Positions 13,401 through 27,200 are shown, numbered from the stretch's first letter. The stretch: DNA of 64,000 bases from Tupaia tana (GCA_026018925.1 JAKSZU010000164.1:248001-312000), one strand, 5' to 3'. Notes: generated from the letters alone by a model not told the origin. Numbers and translations: made by a program.

Positions 13401-13543
13401 TTCTCTGAGAAGATTCCACATGGATACTGGGAACTAGATATTTCAGGGCACAGGCGAAATGAAGATTTTCTACTCATAATTCAGCCTCCAGCAAGCAAAG
13501 CTAGTGTGGTAGGGAGCCCCTCTGGCCTTCTATCCCTGTCTCT
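10410..13543 (+). repeat. HOR block A2 (10 monomers, a to j)
   Basis: Starts are a 10410, b 10724, c about 11037, d 11351, e about 11664, f 11976, g about 12289, h about 12602, i about 12915 and j 13229. The d copy carries ctttctttgagg in place of the usual cccagg, and the a copy carries cagtctccagc followed by tatccccgtc. Both are shared with A4, 13.79 kb downstream. Some single-base insertions (tctcccccggc near 12438, gcgccctgtc near 12943, gaattttctctc near 13316) are absent from A4 and may be errors. Confidence 0.88.
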
Positions 13544-16500
13544 GTGTCTCTGAGGTCTCTGTCTCTCTCTGCTCCTGTCTCCTCATTTTTTTTTGGTTAT
13601 TTTTCCTTTTTACGATTTTTTTAAAGGTAGAATTTCTCTCTGGCTCTCAGCTACATCTTTTGTTTTGTTAATAAGTCCTTCTGCTCCTTTCTCCCAGGCA
13701 GGAGAGTTGAGCCATTCTCTGAGAAGATTCCACATGGATACTGGGAACAAGATATTTCAGGGCACAGGCGAAATGAAGATTTTCTACTCATAATTCAGCC
13801 TCCAGCAAGCAAAGCTAGTGTGGTAGGGAGCCCCTCTGGCCTTCTATCCCTGTCTCTGTTTCTATGAGGTCTCTGTCTCTCTCTGCGCCTGTCTCCTCAT
13901 TTTTTTTTGTAATTTTTCCTTTTTACGATTTTTTTAAAGGTAGAATGTCTCTCTGGCTCTCAGCTCCATCTTTTGTTTTGTTAATAAGCCCTTCTGCTCC
14001 TTTCTCCCAGGCAGGAGAGTTGAGCCATTCTCTGAGAAGATTCCACATGGATACTGGGAAGAAGATATTTCAGGGCACAGGCGAAATGAAGATTTTCTAC
14101 TCATAATTCAGCCTCCAGCAAGCAAAGCTAGTGTGGTAGGGAGCCCCCTCTGGCCTTCTATCCCTGTCTCTGTTTCTATGAGGTCTCTGTCTCTCTCTGC
14201 GCCTGTCTCTTCATTTTTTTTTGTAATTTTTCCTTTTTACGATTATTTTAAAGGTAGAATGTCTCTCTGGCTCTCAGCTCCATCTTTTGTTTTGTTAATA
14301 AGCCCTTCTGCTCCTTTCTCCCAGGCAGGAGAGTTGAGCCATTCTCTGAGAAGATTCCACATGGATACTGGGAACTAGATATTTCAGGGCACAGGCGAAA
14401 TGCAGATTTTCTACTCATAATTCAGCCTCCAGCAAGCAAAGCTAGTGAGGTAGGGAGCCCCTCTGGCCTTCTATCCCTGTCTCTGTGTCTCTGAGGTCTC
14501 TGTCTCTCTCTGCTCTTCTCTCTTCATGTTTTTTTGGTAATTTTTCCTTTTTGCGATATTTTTAAAGGTAGAATTTCTCTCTGGCTCTCAGCTCCCTCTT
14601 TTGTTTTGTTAATAAGCCCTTCTGCTCCTTTCTCCCAGGCAGGAGAGTTGAGCCATTCTCTGAGAAGATTCCACATGAATACTGGGAACTAGATATTTCA
14701 GGTCACAGGCGAAATGAAGATTTTCTACTCATAATTCAGCCTCCAGCAAGCAAAGCTAGTGAGGTAGGGAGCCCCTCTGGCCTTCTATCCCTGTCTCTGT
14801 GTCTCTGAGGTCTCTGTCTCTCTCTGCTCCTGTCTCTTCATTTTTTTTGGTAATTTTTCCTTTTTACGATTTTTTTAAAGGTAGAATTTCTCTCTGGCTC
14901 TCAGCTCCATCTTTTGTTTTGTTAATAAGCCCTTCTGCTCCTTTCTTTCAGGCAGGAGAGTTGAGCCATTCTCTGAGAAGATTCCACATGGATACTGGGA
15001 ACTAGATATTTCAGGGCACAGGCAAAATGAAGATTTTCTACTCATAATTCAGCCTCCAGCAAGCAAAGCTAGTGTGGTAGGGAGCCCCTCTGGCCTTCTA
15101 TCCCTGTCTCTGTTTCTATGAGGTCTCTGTCTCTCTCTGCTCCTGTCTCCTCATTTTTTTTGGTTATTTTTCCTTCTTACGATTTTTTTAAAGGTAGAAT
15201 TTCTCTCTGGCTCTCAGCTCCATCTTTTGTTTTGTTAATAAGCCCTTCGGCTCCTTTCTCCCAGGCAGGAGAGTTGACCCATTCTCTGAGAAGTTTGCAC
15301 ATGGATACTGGGAACAAGATATTTCAGGGCACAGGCGAAATGAAGATTTTCTACTCATAATTCAGCCTCCAGCAAGCAAAGCTTGTGTGGTAGGGAGCCC
15401 CTCTGGCCTTCTATCGCTGTCTCTGTGTCTCTGAGGTCTCTGTCTCTCTCTGCTCCTATCTCCTCATTTTCTTTGGTAATTTTTCCTTTTTACGATTTTT
15501 TTAAAGGTAGAATTTCTCTCTGGCTCTCAGCTCCATCTTTTTTTTTTGTTAATAAGCCCTTCTGCTCCTTTCTCCCAGGCAGGAGAGTTGAGCCATTCTC
15601 TGAGAAGTTTCCACATGGATACTGGGAACTAGATATTTCAGGGCACAGGCGAAATGAACATTTTCTACTCATAATTCAGCCTCCAGCAAGCAAAGCTAGT
15701 GTGGTAGGGAGCCCCTCTGGCCTTCTCTCGCTGTCTCTGTGTCTGTGAGGTCTCTGTCTCTCTCTGCTCCTGTCTCCCCTTTTTTTGGTAATTTTTCCTT
15801 TTTACGATTTTTTTAAAGGTAGAATTTCTCTCTGGCTCTCAGCTCCATCTTTTTTTTTGTTAATAAGCCCTTCTGCTCCTTTCTCCCAGGCAGGAGAGTT
15901 GAGCCATTCTCTGAGAAGTTTCCACATGGATACTGGGAACTAGATATTTCAGGGCACAGGCGAAATGAACATTTTCTACTCATAATTCAGCCTCCAGCAA
16001 GCAAAGCTAGTGTGGTAGGGAGCCCCTCTGGCCTTCTATCGCTGTCTCTGAGTCTGTGAGTTCTCTGTCTCTCTCTGCTCCTGTCTCCTCATTTTTTTGG
16101 AAATTTTTCCTTTTTACGATTTTTTTAAAGGTAGAATTTCTCTCTGGCTCTCAGCACCATCTTTTGTTTTGTTAATAAGTCCTTCTGCTCCTTTCTCCCA
16201 GGCAGGAGAGTTGAGCCATTCTCTGAGAAGATTCCACATGGATACTGGGAATAAGATATTTCAGGGCACAGGCGAAATGAAGATTTTCTACTCATAATTC
16301 AGCCTCCAGCAAGCAAAGCTAGTGTGGTAGGGAGCCCCTCTCGCCTTCTATCCCCTGTCTCTGTTTCTATGAGGTCTCTGTCTCTCTCTGCGCCTGTCTC
16401 TTCATATTTTTTGTAATTTTTCCTTTTTACTATTTTTTTAAAGGTAGAATGTCTCTCTGGCTCTCAGCTCCATCTTTTGTTTTGTTAATAAGCCCTTCTG

Positions 16501-17299
16501 CTCCTTTCTCAAAGGCAGGAGAGTTGAGCCATTCTCTGAGAAGATTCCACATGGATACTGGGAACTAGATATTTGAGGGCACAGGCGAAATGAAGATTTT
16601 CTACTCATAATTCAGCCGCCAGCAAGCAAAGCTAGTGAGGTAGGGAGCCCTCTGGCCTTCTATCCCTGTCTCTGTGTCTCTGAGGTCTCTGTCTCTCTCT
16701 GCTCTTCTCTCTTCATGTTTTTTTGGTAATTTTTCCTTTTTACGATTTTTTTAAAGGTAGAATTTCTCTCTGGCTCTCAGCTCCCTCTTTTGTTTTGTTA
16801 ATAAGCCCTTCTGCTCCTTTCTCCCAGGCAGGAGAGTTGAGCCATTCTCTGAGAAGATTCCACATGGATACTGGGAACTAGATATTTCAGGTCACAGGAG
16901 AAATGAAGATTTTCTACTCATAATTCAGCCTCCAGGAAGCAAGCTAGTGAGGTAGGGAGCCCCCTCTGGCCTTCTATCCCTGTCTCTGTGTCTCTGAGGT
17001 CTCTGTCTCTCTCTGCACCTGTCTCTTCATTTTTTTTGGTAATTTTTCCTTTTTACGATTTTTTTAAATGTAGAATTTCTCTCTGGCTCTCAGCTCCATC
17101 TTTTGTTTTGTTAATAAGCCCTTCTGCTCCTTTCTCCCAGGCAGGAGAGTTGAGCCATTCTCTGAGAAGATTCCACATGGATACTGGGAACTAGATATTT
17201 CAGGGCACAGGCGTAATGAAGATTTTCTACTCATAATTCAGCCTCCAGCAAGCAAAGCTAGTGTGGTAGGGAGCCCCTCTGGCCTTCTATCCTGTCTCT
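13544..17299 (+). repeat. HOR block A3 (12 monomers: a', b', b, c to i, c'', j)
   Basis: Starts are a' 13544, b' 13858, b 14172, c about 14487, d 14799, e 15112, f 15425, g about 15739, h about 16051, i 16362, c'' about 16675 and j 16988. Relative to the 10-monomer unit it has an extra b' monomer and an extra c''. From about 14.05 kb onward it is the duplicate of A1, sharing d with tttctttcagg and ggcaaaatg, and the c'' monomer. The first two monomers belong to the end of the upstream 13.8-kb unit. Confidence 0.87.
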
Positions 17300-20200
17300 G
17301 TGTCTCTGAGGTCTCTGTCTCTCTCTGCTCCTGTCTCCTCATTTTTTTTTGGTTATTTTTCCTTTTTACGATTTTTTTAAAGGTAGAATTTCTCTCTGGC
17401 TCTCAGCTCCATCTTTTGTTTTGTTAATAAGTCCTTCTGCTCCTTTCTCCCAGGCAGGAGAGTTGAGCCATTCTCTGAGAAGATTCCACATGGATACTGG
17501 GAACAAGATATTTCAGGGCACAGGCGAAATGAAGATTTTCTACTCATAATTCAGCCTCCAGCAAGCAAAGCTAGTGTGGTAGGGAGCCCCTCTGGCCTTC
17601 TATCCCTGTCTCTGTTTCTATGAGGTCTCTGTCTCTCTCTGCGCCTGTCTCTTCATTTTTTTTTTGTAATTTTTCCTTTTTACGATTTTTTTAAAGGTAG
17701 AATGTCTCTCTGGCTCTCAGCTCCATCTTTTGTTTTGTTAATAAGCCCTTCTGCTCCTTTCTCCCAGGCAGTAGAGTTGAGCCATTCTCTGAGAAGATTC
17801 CACATGGATACTGGGAACTAGATATTTCAGGGCACAGGCGAAAGGAAGATTTTCTACTCATAATTCAGCCTCCAGCAAGCAAAGGTAGTGTGGTAGGGAG
17901 CACATCTGGCCTTCTGTCCCTTTCTCTGTGTCTCTGAGGTCTCTGTCTCTCTCTGCTCCTGTCTCCTCATATTTTTTGGTAATTTTTTCTTTTTTCCGAT
18001 TTCTTTTAAAGGTAGAATTTCTCTCTGGCTCTCAGCTCCATCTTTTGTTTTGTTAATAAGCCCTTCTGCTCCTTTCTCCCAGGCAGGAGAGTTGAGCCAT
18101 TCTCTGAGAAGATTCCACATGGATACCGGGACCTAGATATTTCAGGGCACAGGCGAAATGAAGATTTTCTACTCATAATTCAGCCTCCAGCAAGCAAAGC
18201 TAGTGTGGTAGGGAGCCCCTCTGGCCTTCTATCCCTGTCTCTGTGTCTCTGAGGTCTCTGTCTCTCCCTGCTCCTGTCTCATTTATTTTTTTGGTAATTT
18301 TTCATTTTTACGATTTTTTTAAAGGTAGAATTTCTCTCTGGCTCTCAGCGCCATCTTTTGTTTTGTTAATAAGCCCTTCTGCTCCTTTCTCCAGGCAGGA
18401 GAGTTGAGCCATTCTCTGAGAAGATTCCACATGGATACTGGGAACTAGATATTTCAGGGCACAGGCGAAATGAAGATTTTCTACTCATAATTCAGCCTCC
18501 AGCAAGCAAAGCTAGTGTGGTAGGTAGGCCCTCTGGCCTTCTGTTCCTGTCTCTGTGTCTCTGAGGTCTCTGTCTCCCTCTGCTCCTGTCTCCTCATTTT
18601 TTTTGGAAATTTTTCCTTTTTACGACTTTTTTTAAAGGTAGAATTTCTCTCTGGCTCTCAGCTCCATCTTTTGTTTTGTTAATAAGCCCTTCTGCTCCTT
18701 TCTCCCAGGCAGGAGAGTTGAGCCATTCTCTGAGAAGATTCCACATGGATACTGGGAACTAGATATTTCAGGGCACAGGCGAAATGAAGATTTTCTACTC
18801 CTAATTCAGCCTACAGCAAGCAAAGCTAGTGTGGTAGGGAGCCCCTCTGGCCTTCTATCCCTGTCTATGTGTCTCTGAGGTCTCTGTTTCTCTCTGCACC
18901 TGTCTTCTCATTTTTTTAGGTAATTTTTCCTTTTTACGATTTTTTTTAAAGGTAGAATTTCTCTCTGGCTCTCAGCTCCATCTTTTGTTTTGTTAATAAG
19001 CCCTTCTGCTCCTTTCTCCCAGGCAGGAGAGTTGAGCCATTCTCTGAGAAGATTCCACATGGATACTGAGAACTAGATATTTCAGGACACTGGAGAAATG
19101 AAGAATTTCTACTCATAATTCAGCGTCCAGCAAGCAAAGCTAGTGTGGTAGGGAGACCCTCTGGCCTTCTGTCCCTTTCTCTGTGTCTCTGAGGTCTCTG
19201 TCTGTCTCTGCTCCTGTCTCCTCAATTTTTTTGTTAATTTTTCCTTTTTACGAATTTTTTAAAGGTAGAATTTCTCTCTGGCTCTCAGCTCCATCTTTTG
19301 TTTTGTTAATAAACCCTTCTGCTCCTTTCTCCCAGGCAGTAGAGTTGAGCCATTCTCTGAGAAGATTCCACATGGATACTGGGAACTAGTTATTTCAGGG
19401 CACAGGCGAAATGAAGATTTTCTACTCATAATTCAGCCTCTAGCAAGCAAAGCGAGTGTGGTAGGGAGCCCCTCTGGCCTTCTATCCCTGTCTCTGTTTC
19501 TCTGAGGTCTCTGTCTCTCTCTGCTCCTGTCTCCTCATTTTTTTGGTAATTTTTCCTTTTTTACGATTTTTTTAAAGGTAGAGTTTCTCTCTGGCTCTCA
19601 GCTCCATCTTTTGTTTTGTTAATAAGCCCTTCTGATCCTTTCTCCCAGGCAGGAGAGTTGAGCCATTCTCTGAGAAGATTCCACATGGATACTGGGAACT
19701 AGATATTTCAGGGAACAGGCGAAATGAAGATTTTCTACTAATAATTCAGCCTCCAGCAAGCAAACCTAGTGTGGTAGGGAGCCCCTCCGGCCTTCTATCC
19801 CTGTGTCTGTGTTTCTGAGGTCTCTGTCTCTCTCTGCTCCTGTCTCCTCATTTTTTTTGGTAATTTTTCCTTTTTACGATTTTTTTAAAGGTAGAATTTC
19901 TCTCTGGCTCTCAGCTCCATCTTTTGTTTTGTCAATAAGCCCTTCTGCTCCTTTCTCCCAGGCAGGAGAGTTGAGCCATTCTCTGAGAAGTTTCCACATG
20001 GATACTGGGAACTAGATATTTCAGGGCACAGGCGAAATGAAGATTTTCTACTCATAATTCAGCCTCCAGCAAGCATAGCTAGTGTGGTAGGGAGCCCCTC
20101 TGGCCTTCTATCCCTGTCTCTGTGTCTCTGAGGTCTCTGTCTCTCTCCGCTCCTGTCTCCTCATTTTTTTTTGGTAATTTTTCCATTTTACGATTTTTTT

Positions 20201-23200
20201 TTTAAAGGTAGAATATTTCTCTGGCTCTCAGCTCCATCTTTGTTTTGTTAATAAGCCCTTCTGCTCCTTTCTCCCAGGCAGGAGAGTTGCGCCATTCTCT
20301 GAGAAGGTTCCACATGGATACTGGGAACTAGATATTTCAGGGCACAGGCGAAATGAAAATTTTCTACTCATAATTCAGCCTCTAGCAAGCAAAGCGAGTG
20401 TGGTATGGAGCCCCTCTGGCCTTCTATCCCTGTCTCTGTTTCTCTGAGGTCTCTGTCTCTCTCTGCTCCTGTCTCCTCATTTTTTTGGTAATTTTTCCTT
20501 TTTACGATTTTTTTAAAGGTAGAGTTTCTCTCTGGCTCTCAGCTCCATCTTTTGTTTTGTTAATAAGCCCTTCTGATCCTTTCTCCCAGGCAGGAGAGTT
20601 GAGCCATTCTCTGAGAAGATTCCACATGGATACTGGGAACTAGATATTTCAGGGAACAGGCGAAATGAAGATTTTCTACTAATAATTCAGCCTCCAGCAA
20701 GCAAAGCTAGTATGGAAGGGAGCCCCTCTGGCCTTCTATCCCTGTCTCTGTGTCTCTGAGGTCTCTGTCTCTCTCTGCTCCTGTCTCCTCATTTATATTT
20801 TGGTAATTTTTCCTTTTTATGATTTTTTTAAAGGTAACATTTCTCTCTGGCACTCAGCTCCATCTTTTGTTTTGTTAATAAGCCCTTCTGCTCCTTTCTC
20901 CCAGGCAGGAGAGTTGAGCCATTCTCTGAGAAGATTCCACATTGGATACTGGGAACTAGATATTTCAGGGCACAGGCGAAATGAAGATTTTCTACTCATA
21001 ATTCAGCCTCCAGCAAGCAAAGCTAGTGTGGTAGGGGGCCCCTCTGGCCTTCTATCCCTGTCTCTGTGTCTCTGAGGTCTCTGTCTCTCTCTGCTCCTGT
21101 CTCCTCATTTTTTTTGGTAATTGTTCCTTTTTACGATTTTTTTAAAGGTAGAATTTCTCTCTGGCTCTCAGCTCCATCTTTTGTTTTGTTAATAAGCCCT
21201 TCTGCTCCTTTCTCCCAGGCAGGAGAGTTGAGCCATTCTCTGAAAAGTTTCCACTTGGATACTGGGAACTAGATATTTCAGGGCACAGGCGAAATGAAGA
21301 TTTTCTACTCATAATTCAGCCTCCAGCAAGCAAAGCTAGTGTGGTAGGGAGCCCCTCTGGACTTATATCCCTGTCTCTGTGTCTCTGAAGTCTCTGTCTC
21401 TCTCTGCTCCTGTCTCCTCATTTATATTTTGTTAATTTTTCCTTTTTATGATTTTTTTAAAGGTACAATTTCTCTCTGGCTCTCAGCTCCATTTTTTGTT
21501 TTGTTAATAAGCCCTTCTGCTCCTTTCTCCCAGGCAGGAGAGTTGAGCCATTCTCTGAGAAGATTCCACATGGATACTGGGAACTAGATATTTCAGGGCA
21601 CATGCGAAATGAAGATTTTCTACTCATAATTCAGCCTCCAGCAAGCAAAGCTAGTGTGGTAGGGAGCTCCTCTGGCCTTCTATCTCTGTCTCTGTGTCTC
21701 TGAGGTCTCTGTATCTCTCTGCTCCTGTCTCCTCATATTTTTTTGGTAATTTTTCCTTTTTACGATTTTTTTAAACGTAGAATTTCTCTCTGGCTCTCAG
21801 CTCCATCTTTTGTTTTGTTAATAAGCCCTTCTGCTCCTTTCTCCCAGGCAGGAGAGTTGAGCCATTCTCTGAGAAGATTCCACATGGATACTGGGAAATA
21901 GATATTACAGGGCACAGGCGAAATGAAGATTTTCTACTCATAATTAAGCCTCCAGCAAGCAAAGCTAGTGTGGTAGGGAGCCCCTCTGGCCTTCTATCCC
22001 TGTCTCTGTGTCTCTGAAGTCTCTGCCTCTCGCTGATCCAGTCTCCTCATAATTTTTTTTGTAATTTTTCCTTTTCAAGATTTTTTTAAAGGTAGAATTT
22101 CTCTCTGGCTCTCAGCTCCATCTTTTGTTTTGTTAATAAGCCCTTCTGCTCCTTTCTCCCATGCAGGAGAGTTGAGCCATTCTCTGAGAAGATTCCACAT
22201 GGATACTGGGAACTAGATATTTCAGGGCACAGGCGAAATGAAGATTTTCTACTCATAATTCAGCCTCCAGCAAGCAAAGGTAGTGTGGTAGGGAGCCCCT
22301 CTGGCCTTCTATCCCTGTCTCTGTGTCTCTGAGGTCTCTGTCTCTCTCTGCTCCTGTCTCCAAATATTTTTTTGGTAATTTATCCTTTTTACGGTTTTTT
22401 TTAAGGTAGAATTTCTCTCTGGCTCTCAGCTCCATCTTTTGTTTTCTTAATAAGCCCTTCTGCTCCTTTCTCCCAGGCAGGAGAGTTGAGCCATTCTCTG
22501 AGAAGATTCCACATGGATACTGGGAACTAGATATTTCAGGGCACAGGCGAAATGAAGATTTTCTACTCATAATTCAGCCTCCAGCAAGCAAAGCTACTGT
22601 GGTAGGGAGCCCCTCTGGCTTTCTATCCCTGTCTCTGTGTCTCTGAGGTCTCTGTATCTCTCTGCTCCTCTCTCCTCATTTTGTTTTGGTAATTTTTCCT
22701 TTTTACGATTTTTTTAAAGGTTGCATTTCTCTCTGGCTCTCAGCTCCATCTTTTGTTTTGTTAATAAGCCCTTCTACTCCTTTCTCCCATGCAGGAGAGT
22801 TGAGCCATTCTCTGAGAAGATTCCACATGGATACTGGGAACTAGATATTTCAGGGCACAGGCGAAATGAAGATTTTCTACTCATAATTCAGCCTCCAGCA
22901 AGCAAAGCTAGTGTGGTAGGGAGCCCCTCTGGCCTTCTATCCCTGTCTCTGTGTCTCTGAGTTCTCTGTCTCTCTCTGCTCCTGTCTCCTCATTTTATTT
23001 TTTAATTTTTCTTTTTTACGGTATTTTTAAAGGTAGAATTTCCCTCTGGCTCTCAGCTCCATCTTTTGTTTTGTTAATAAGCCCTTCTGCTCCTTTCTCC
23101 CAGGCAGGAGAGTTGATCCATCCTCTGAGAAGTTTCCACATGGATACTGGGAACTAGATATTTCAGGGCACAGGCGAAATGAAGATTTTCTACTCATAAT

Positions 23201-24202
23201 TCAGCCTCCACCAAGCAAAGCTAGTGTGGTAGGGAGCCCGTCTGGCCTTCTATCCTTGTCTCTGTGTCTCTGAGGTCTCTGTCTCTCTCTGCTCCTGTCT
23301 CCTCATATATTTTGGGTAATTTTTCCTTTTTACGATTTTTTTAAAGGTAGAATTTCTCTCTGGCTCTCTCCTCCATCTTTTGTTTTGTTAATAAGCCCTT
23401 CTGCTCCTTTCTCCCAGGCAAGAGAGTTGAGCCATTCTCTGAGAAGATTCCACATGGATACTGGGAACTAGATATTTCAGGGCACAGGCGAAATGAAGAT
23501 TTTCTACTCATAATTCAGCCTCCAGCAAGCAAAGCTAGTGTAGTAGGGAGCCCCTCTGGCTTTCTATCCCTGTCTCTGTGTCTCTGAGGTCTCTGTATCT
23601 CTCTGCTCCTCTCTCCTCATTTGTTTTGGTAATTTTTCCTTTTTACGATTTTTTTTAAAGGTAGAATTTCTCTCTGGCTCTCAGCTCCATCTTTTGTTTT
23701 GTTAATAAGCCCTTCTGCTCCTTTCTCCCAGGCAGGAGAGTTGATCCATTCTCTGAGAAGTTTCCACATGGATACTGGGAACTAGATATTTCAGGGCACA
23801 GGCGAAATGAAGATTTTCTACTCATAATTCAGCCTCCAGCAAGCAAAGCTAGTGTGGTAGGGAGCCCCTCTGGCCTTCTATACCTGTCTATCTGTCTCTG
23901 AGGTCTCTGTCTCTCTCTGCTCCTGTCTCCTCATTTTTTTGGTAATTTTTTCTTTTTACGATTTTTAAAAGGTAGAATTTCTCTCTGGCTCTCAGCTACA
24001 TCTTTTGTTTTGTTAATAAGCCCTTCTGCTCCTTTCTCCCAGGCAGGAGAGTTGAGCCATTCTCTGAGAAGATTCCACATGGATACTGGGAACTAGATAT
24101 TTCAGGGCACAGGCGAAATGAACATTTTCTACTCATAATTCAGCCTCCAGCAAGCAAAGCTAGTGTGGTAGGGAGCCCCTCTGGCCTTCTATCGCTGTCT
24201 CT
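17300..24202 (+). repeat. Block B2, 22 monomers, duplicate of B1
   Basis: This is collinear with B1 at an offset of 13788-13795. For example, the gttaataaaccc monomer starts at 5389 and 19183; the gatccagtctcc, ccaaatattt and ggttgcattt monomers follow in the same order; and the tttattttttaat form is at 9197 and about 22992. The monomer count is equal (22 in both). The copies agree closely from about 21.3 kb to the end. They differ more at 17.3-17.6 kb and at 19.8-21.1 kb, where individual monomers appear to have been replaced. Confidence 0.87.
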
Positions 24203-27200
24203 GTGTCTGTGAGGTCTCTGTCTTTCTCTGCTCCTGTCTCCTCATTTTTTTTGGTAATTTTTCCTTTTTACGATTTTTTTAAAGGTAGAATTTCTCTCTG
24301 GCTCTCAGCTCCATCTTTTGTTTTGTTAATAAGTCCTTCTGCTCCTTTCTCCCAGGCAGGAGAGTTGAGCCATTCTCTGAGAAGATTCCACATGGATACT
24401 GGGAACAAGATATTTCAGGGCACAGGCGAAATGAAGATTTTCTACTCATAATTCAGTCTCCAGCAAGCAAAGCTAGTGTGGTAGGGAGCCCCTCTGGCCT
24501 TCTATCCCCGTCTCTGTTTCTATGAGGTCTCTGTCTCTCTCTGCGCCTGTCTCTTCATTTTTTTTTGTAATTTTTCCTTTTTACGATTATTTTAAAGGTA
24601 GAATGTCTCTCTGGCTCTCAGCTCCATCTTTTGTTTTGTTAATAAGCCCTTCTGCTCCTTTCTCCCAGGCAGGAGAGTTGAGCCATTCTCTGAGAAGATT
24701 CCACATGGATACTGGGAACTAGATATTTCAGGGCACAGGCGAAATGAAGATTTTCTACTCATAATTCAGCCTCCAGCAAGCAAAGCTAGTGAGGTAGGGA
24801 GCCCCTCTGGCCTTCTATCCCTGTCTCTGTGTCTCTGAGGTCTCTGTCTCTCTCTGCTCTTCTCTCTTCATGTTTTTTTGGTAATTTTTCCTTTTTACGA
24901 TTTTTTTAAAGGTAGAATTTCTCTCTGGCTCTCAGCTCCCTCTTTTGTTTTGTTAATAAGCCCTTCTGCTCCTTTCTCCCAGGCAGGAGAGTTGAGCCAT
25001 TCTCTGAGAAGATTCCACATGAATACTGGGAACTAGATATTTCAGGTCACAGGCGAAATGAAGATTTTCTACTCATAATTCAGCCTCCAGCAAGCAAAGC
25101 TAGTGAGGTAGGGAGCCCCTCTGGCCTTCTATCCCTGTCTCTGTGTCTCTGAGGTCTCTGTCTCTCTCTGCTCCTGTCTCTTCATTTTTTTTGGTAATTT
25201 TTCCTTTTTACGATTTTTTTAAAGGTAGAATTTCTCTCTGGCTCTCAGCTCCATCTTTTGTTTTGTTAATAAGCCCTTCTGCTCCTTTCTTTGAGGCAGG
25301 AGAGTTGAGCCATTCTCTGAGAAGGTTCCACATGGATACTGGGAACTAGATATTTCAGGGCACAGGCGAAATGAAGATTTTCTACTCATAATTCAGCCTC
25401 CAGCAAGCAAAGCTAGTGTGGTAGGGAGCCCCTCTGGCCTTCTATCCCTGTCTCTGTTTCTATGAGGTCTCTGTCTCTCTCTGCTCCTGTCTCCTCATTT
25501 TTTTGGTTATTTTTCCTTCTTACGATTTTTTTAAAGGTAGAATTTCTCTCTGGCTCTCAGCTCCATCTTTTGTTTTGTTAATAAGCCCTTCGGCTCCTTT
25601 CTCCCAGGCAGGAGAGTTGACCCATTCTCTGAGAAGTTTGCACATGGATACTGGGAACAAGATATTTCAGGGCACAGGCGAAATGAAGATTTTCTACTCA
25701 TAATTCAGCCTCCAGCAAGCAAAGCTTGTGTGGTAGGGAGCCCCTCTGGCCTTCTATCGCTGTCTCTGTGTCTCTGAGGTCTCTGTCTCTCTCTGCTCCT
25801 ATCTCCTCATTTTCTTTGGTAATTTTTCCTTTTTACGATTTTTTTAAAGGTAGAATTTCTCTCTGGCTCTCAGCTCCATCTTTTTTTTTGTTAATAAGCC
25901 CTTCTGCTCCTTTCTCCCAGGCAGGAGAGTTGAGCCATTCTCTGAGAAGTTTCCACATGGATACTGGGAACTAGATATTTCAGGGCACAGGCGAAATGAA
26001 CATTTTCTACTCATAATTCAGCCTCCAGCAAGCAAAGCTAGTGTGGTAGGGAGCCCCTCTGGCCTTCTCTCGCTGTCTCTGTGTCTGTGAGGTCTCTGTC
26101 TCTCTCTGCTCCTGTCTCCCCTTTTTTTGGTAATTTTTCCTTTTTACGATTTTTTTAAAGGTAGAATTTCTCTCTGGCTCTCAGCTCCATCTTTTTTTTT
26201 TGTTAATAAGCCCTTCTGCTCCTTTCTCCCCGGCAGGAGAGTTGAGCCATTCTCTGAGAAGTTTCCACATGGATACTGGGAACTAGATATTTCAGGGCAC
26301 AGGCGAAATGAACATTTTCTACTCATAATTCAGCCTCCAGCAAGCAAAGCTAGTGTGGTAGGGAGCCCCTCTGGCCTTCTATCGCTGTCTCTGAGTCTGT
26401 GAGTTCTCTGTCTCTCTCTGCTCCTGTCTCCTCATTTTTTTGGAAATTTTTCCTTTTTACGATTTTTTTAAAGGTAGAATTTCTCTCTGGCTCTCAGCAC
26501 CATCTTTTGTTTTGTTAATAAGTCCTTCTGCTCCTTTCTCCCAGGCAGGAGAGTTGAGCCATTCTCTGAGAAGATTCCACATGGATACTGGGAACAAGAT
26601 ATTTCAGGGCACAGGCGAAATGAAGATTTTCTACTCATAATTCAGCCTCCAGCAAGCAAAGCTAGTGTGGTAGGGAGCCCCTCGCGCCTTCTATCCCTGT
26701 CTCTGTTTCTATGAGGTCTCTTTCTCTCTCTGCGCCTGTCTCTTCATATTTTTTTGTAATTTTTCCTTTTTACTATTTTTTTAAAGGTAGAATGTCTCTC
26801 TGGCTCTCAGCTCCATCTTTTGTTTTGTTAATAAGCCCTTCTGCTCCTTTCTCCCAGGCAGGAGAGTTGAGCCATTCTCTGAGAAGATTCCACATGGATA
26901 CTGGGAACTAGATATTTGAGGGCACAGGCGAAATGAAGATTTTCTACTCATAATTCAGCCTCCAGCAAGCAAAGCTAGTGAGGTAGGGAGCCCCTCTGGC
27001 CTTCTATCCCTGTCTCTGTGTCTCTGAGGTCTCTGTCTCTCTCTGCACCTGTCTCTTCATTTTTTTTGGTAATTTTTTCCTTTTTACGATTTTTTTAAAT
27101 GTAGAATTTCTCTCTGGCTCTCAGCTCCATCTTTTGTTTTGTTAATAAGCCCTTCTGCTCCTTTCTCCCAGGCAGGAGAGTTGAGCCATTCTCTGAGAAG

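Larger units (their letters stand above)
240..14054 (+). repeat. 13.8-kb tandem duplication, copy 1 (44 monomers)
   Basis: The segment A1+B1+A2 plus the first two monomers of A3 recurs downstream at an offset of about 13.79-13.82 kb. The left limit is set by the variant tgggaagaagat, seen near 240 and near 14055 and not elsewhere that I noticed. Left of it the two copies belong to different types (a versus b'). Marker pairs inside: 357/14172, 2574/16368, 5389/19183, 8926/22721, 10730/24522, 11351/25143, 13864/27652. Confidence 0.85.

Noticed and set aside
20085-20720. Extra monomer inserted in B2 relative to B1
   Set aside because: Monomer counts from 5389 to 10410 and from 19183 to 24203 are equal (16 each), so replacement or conversion, not insertion, explains the difference.
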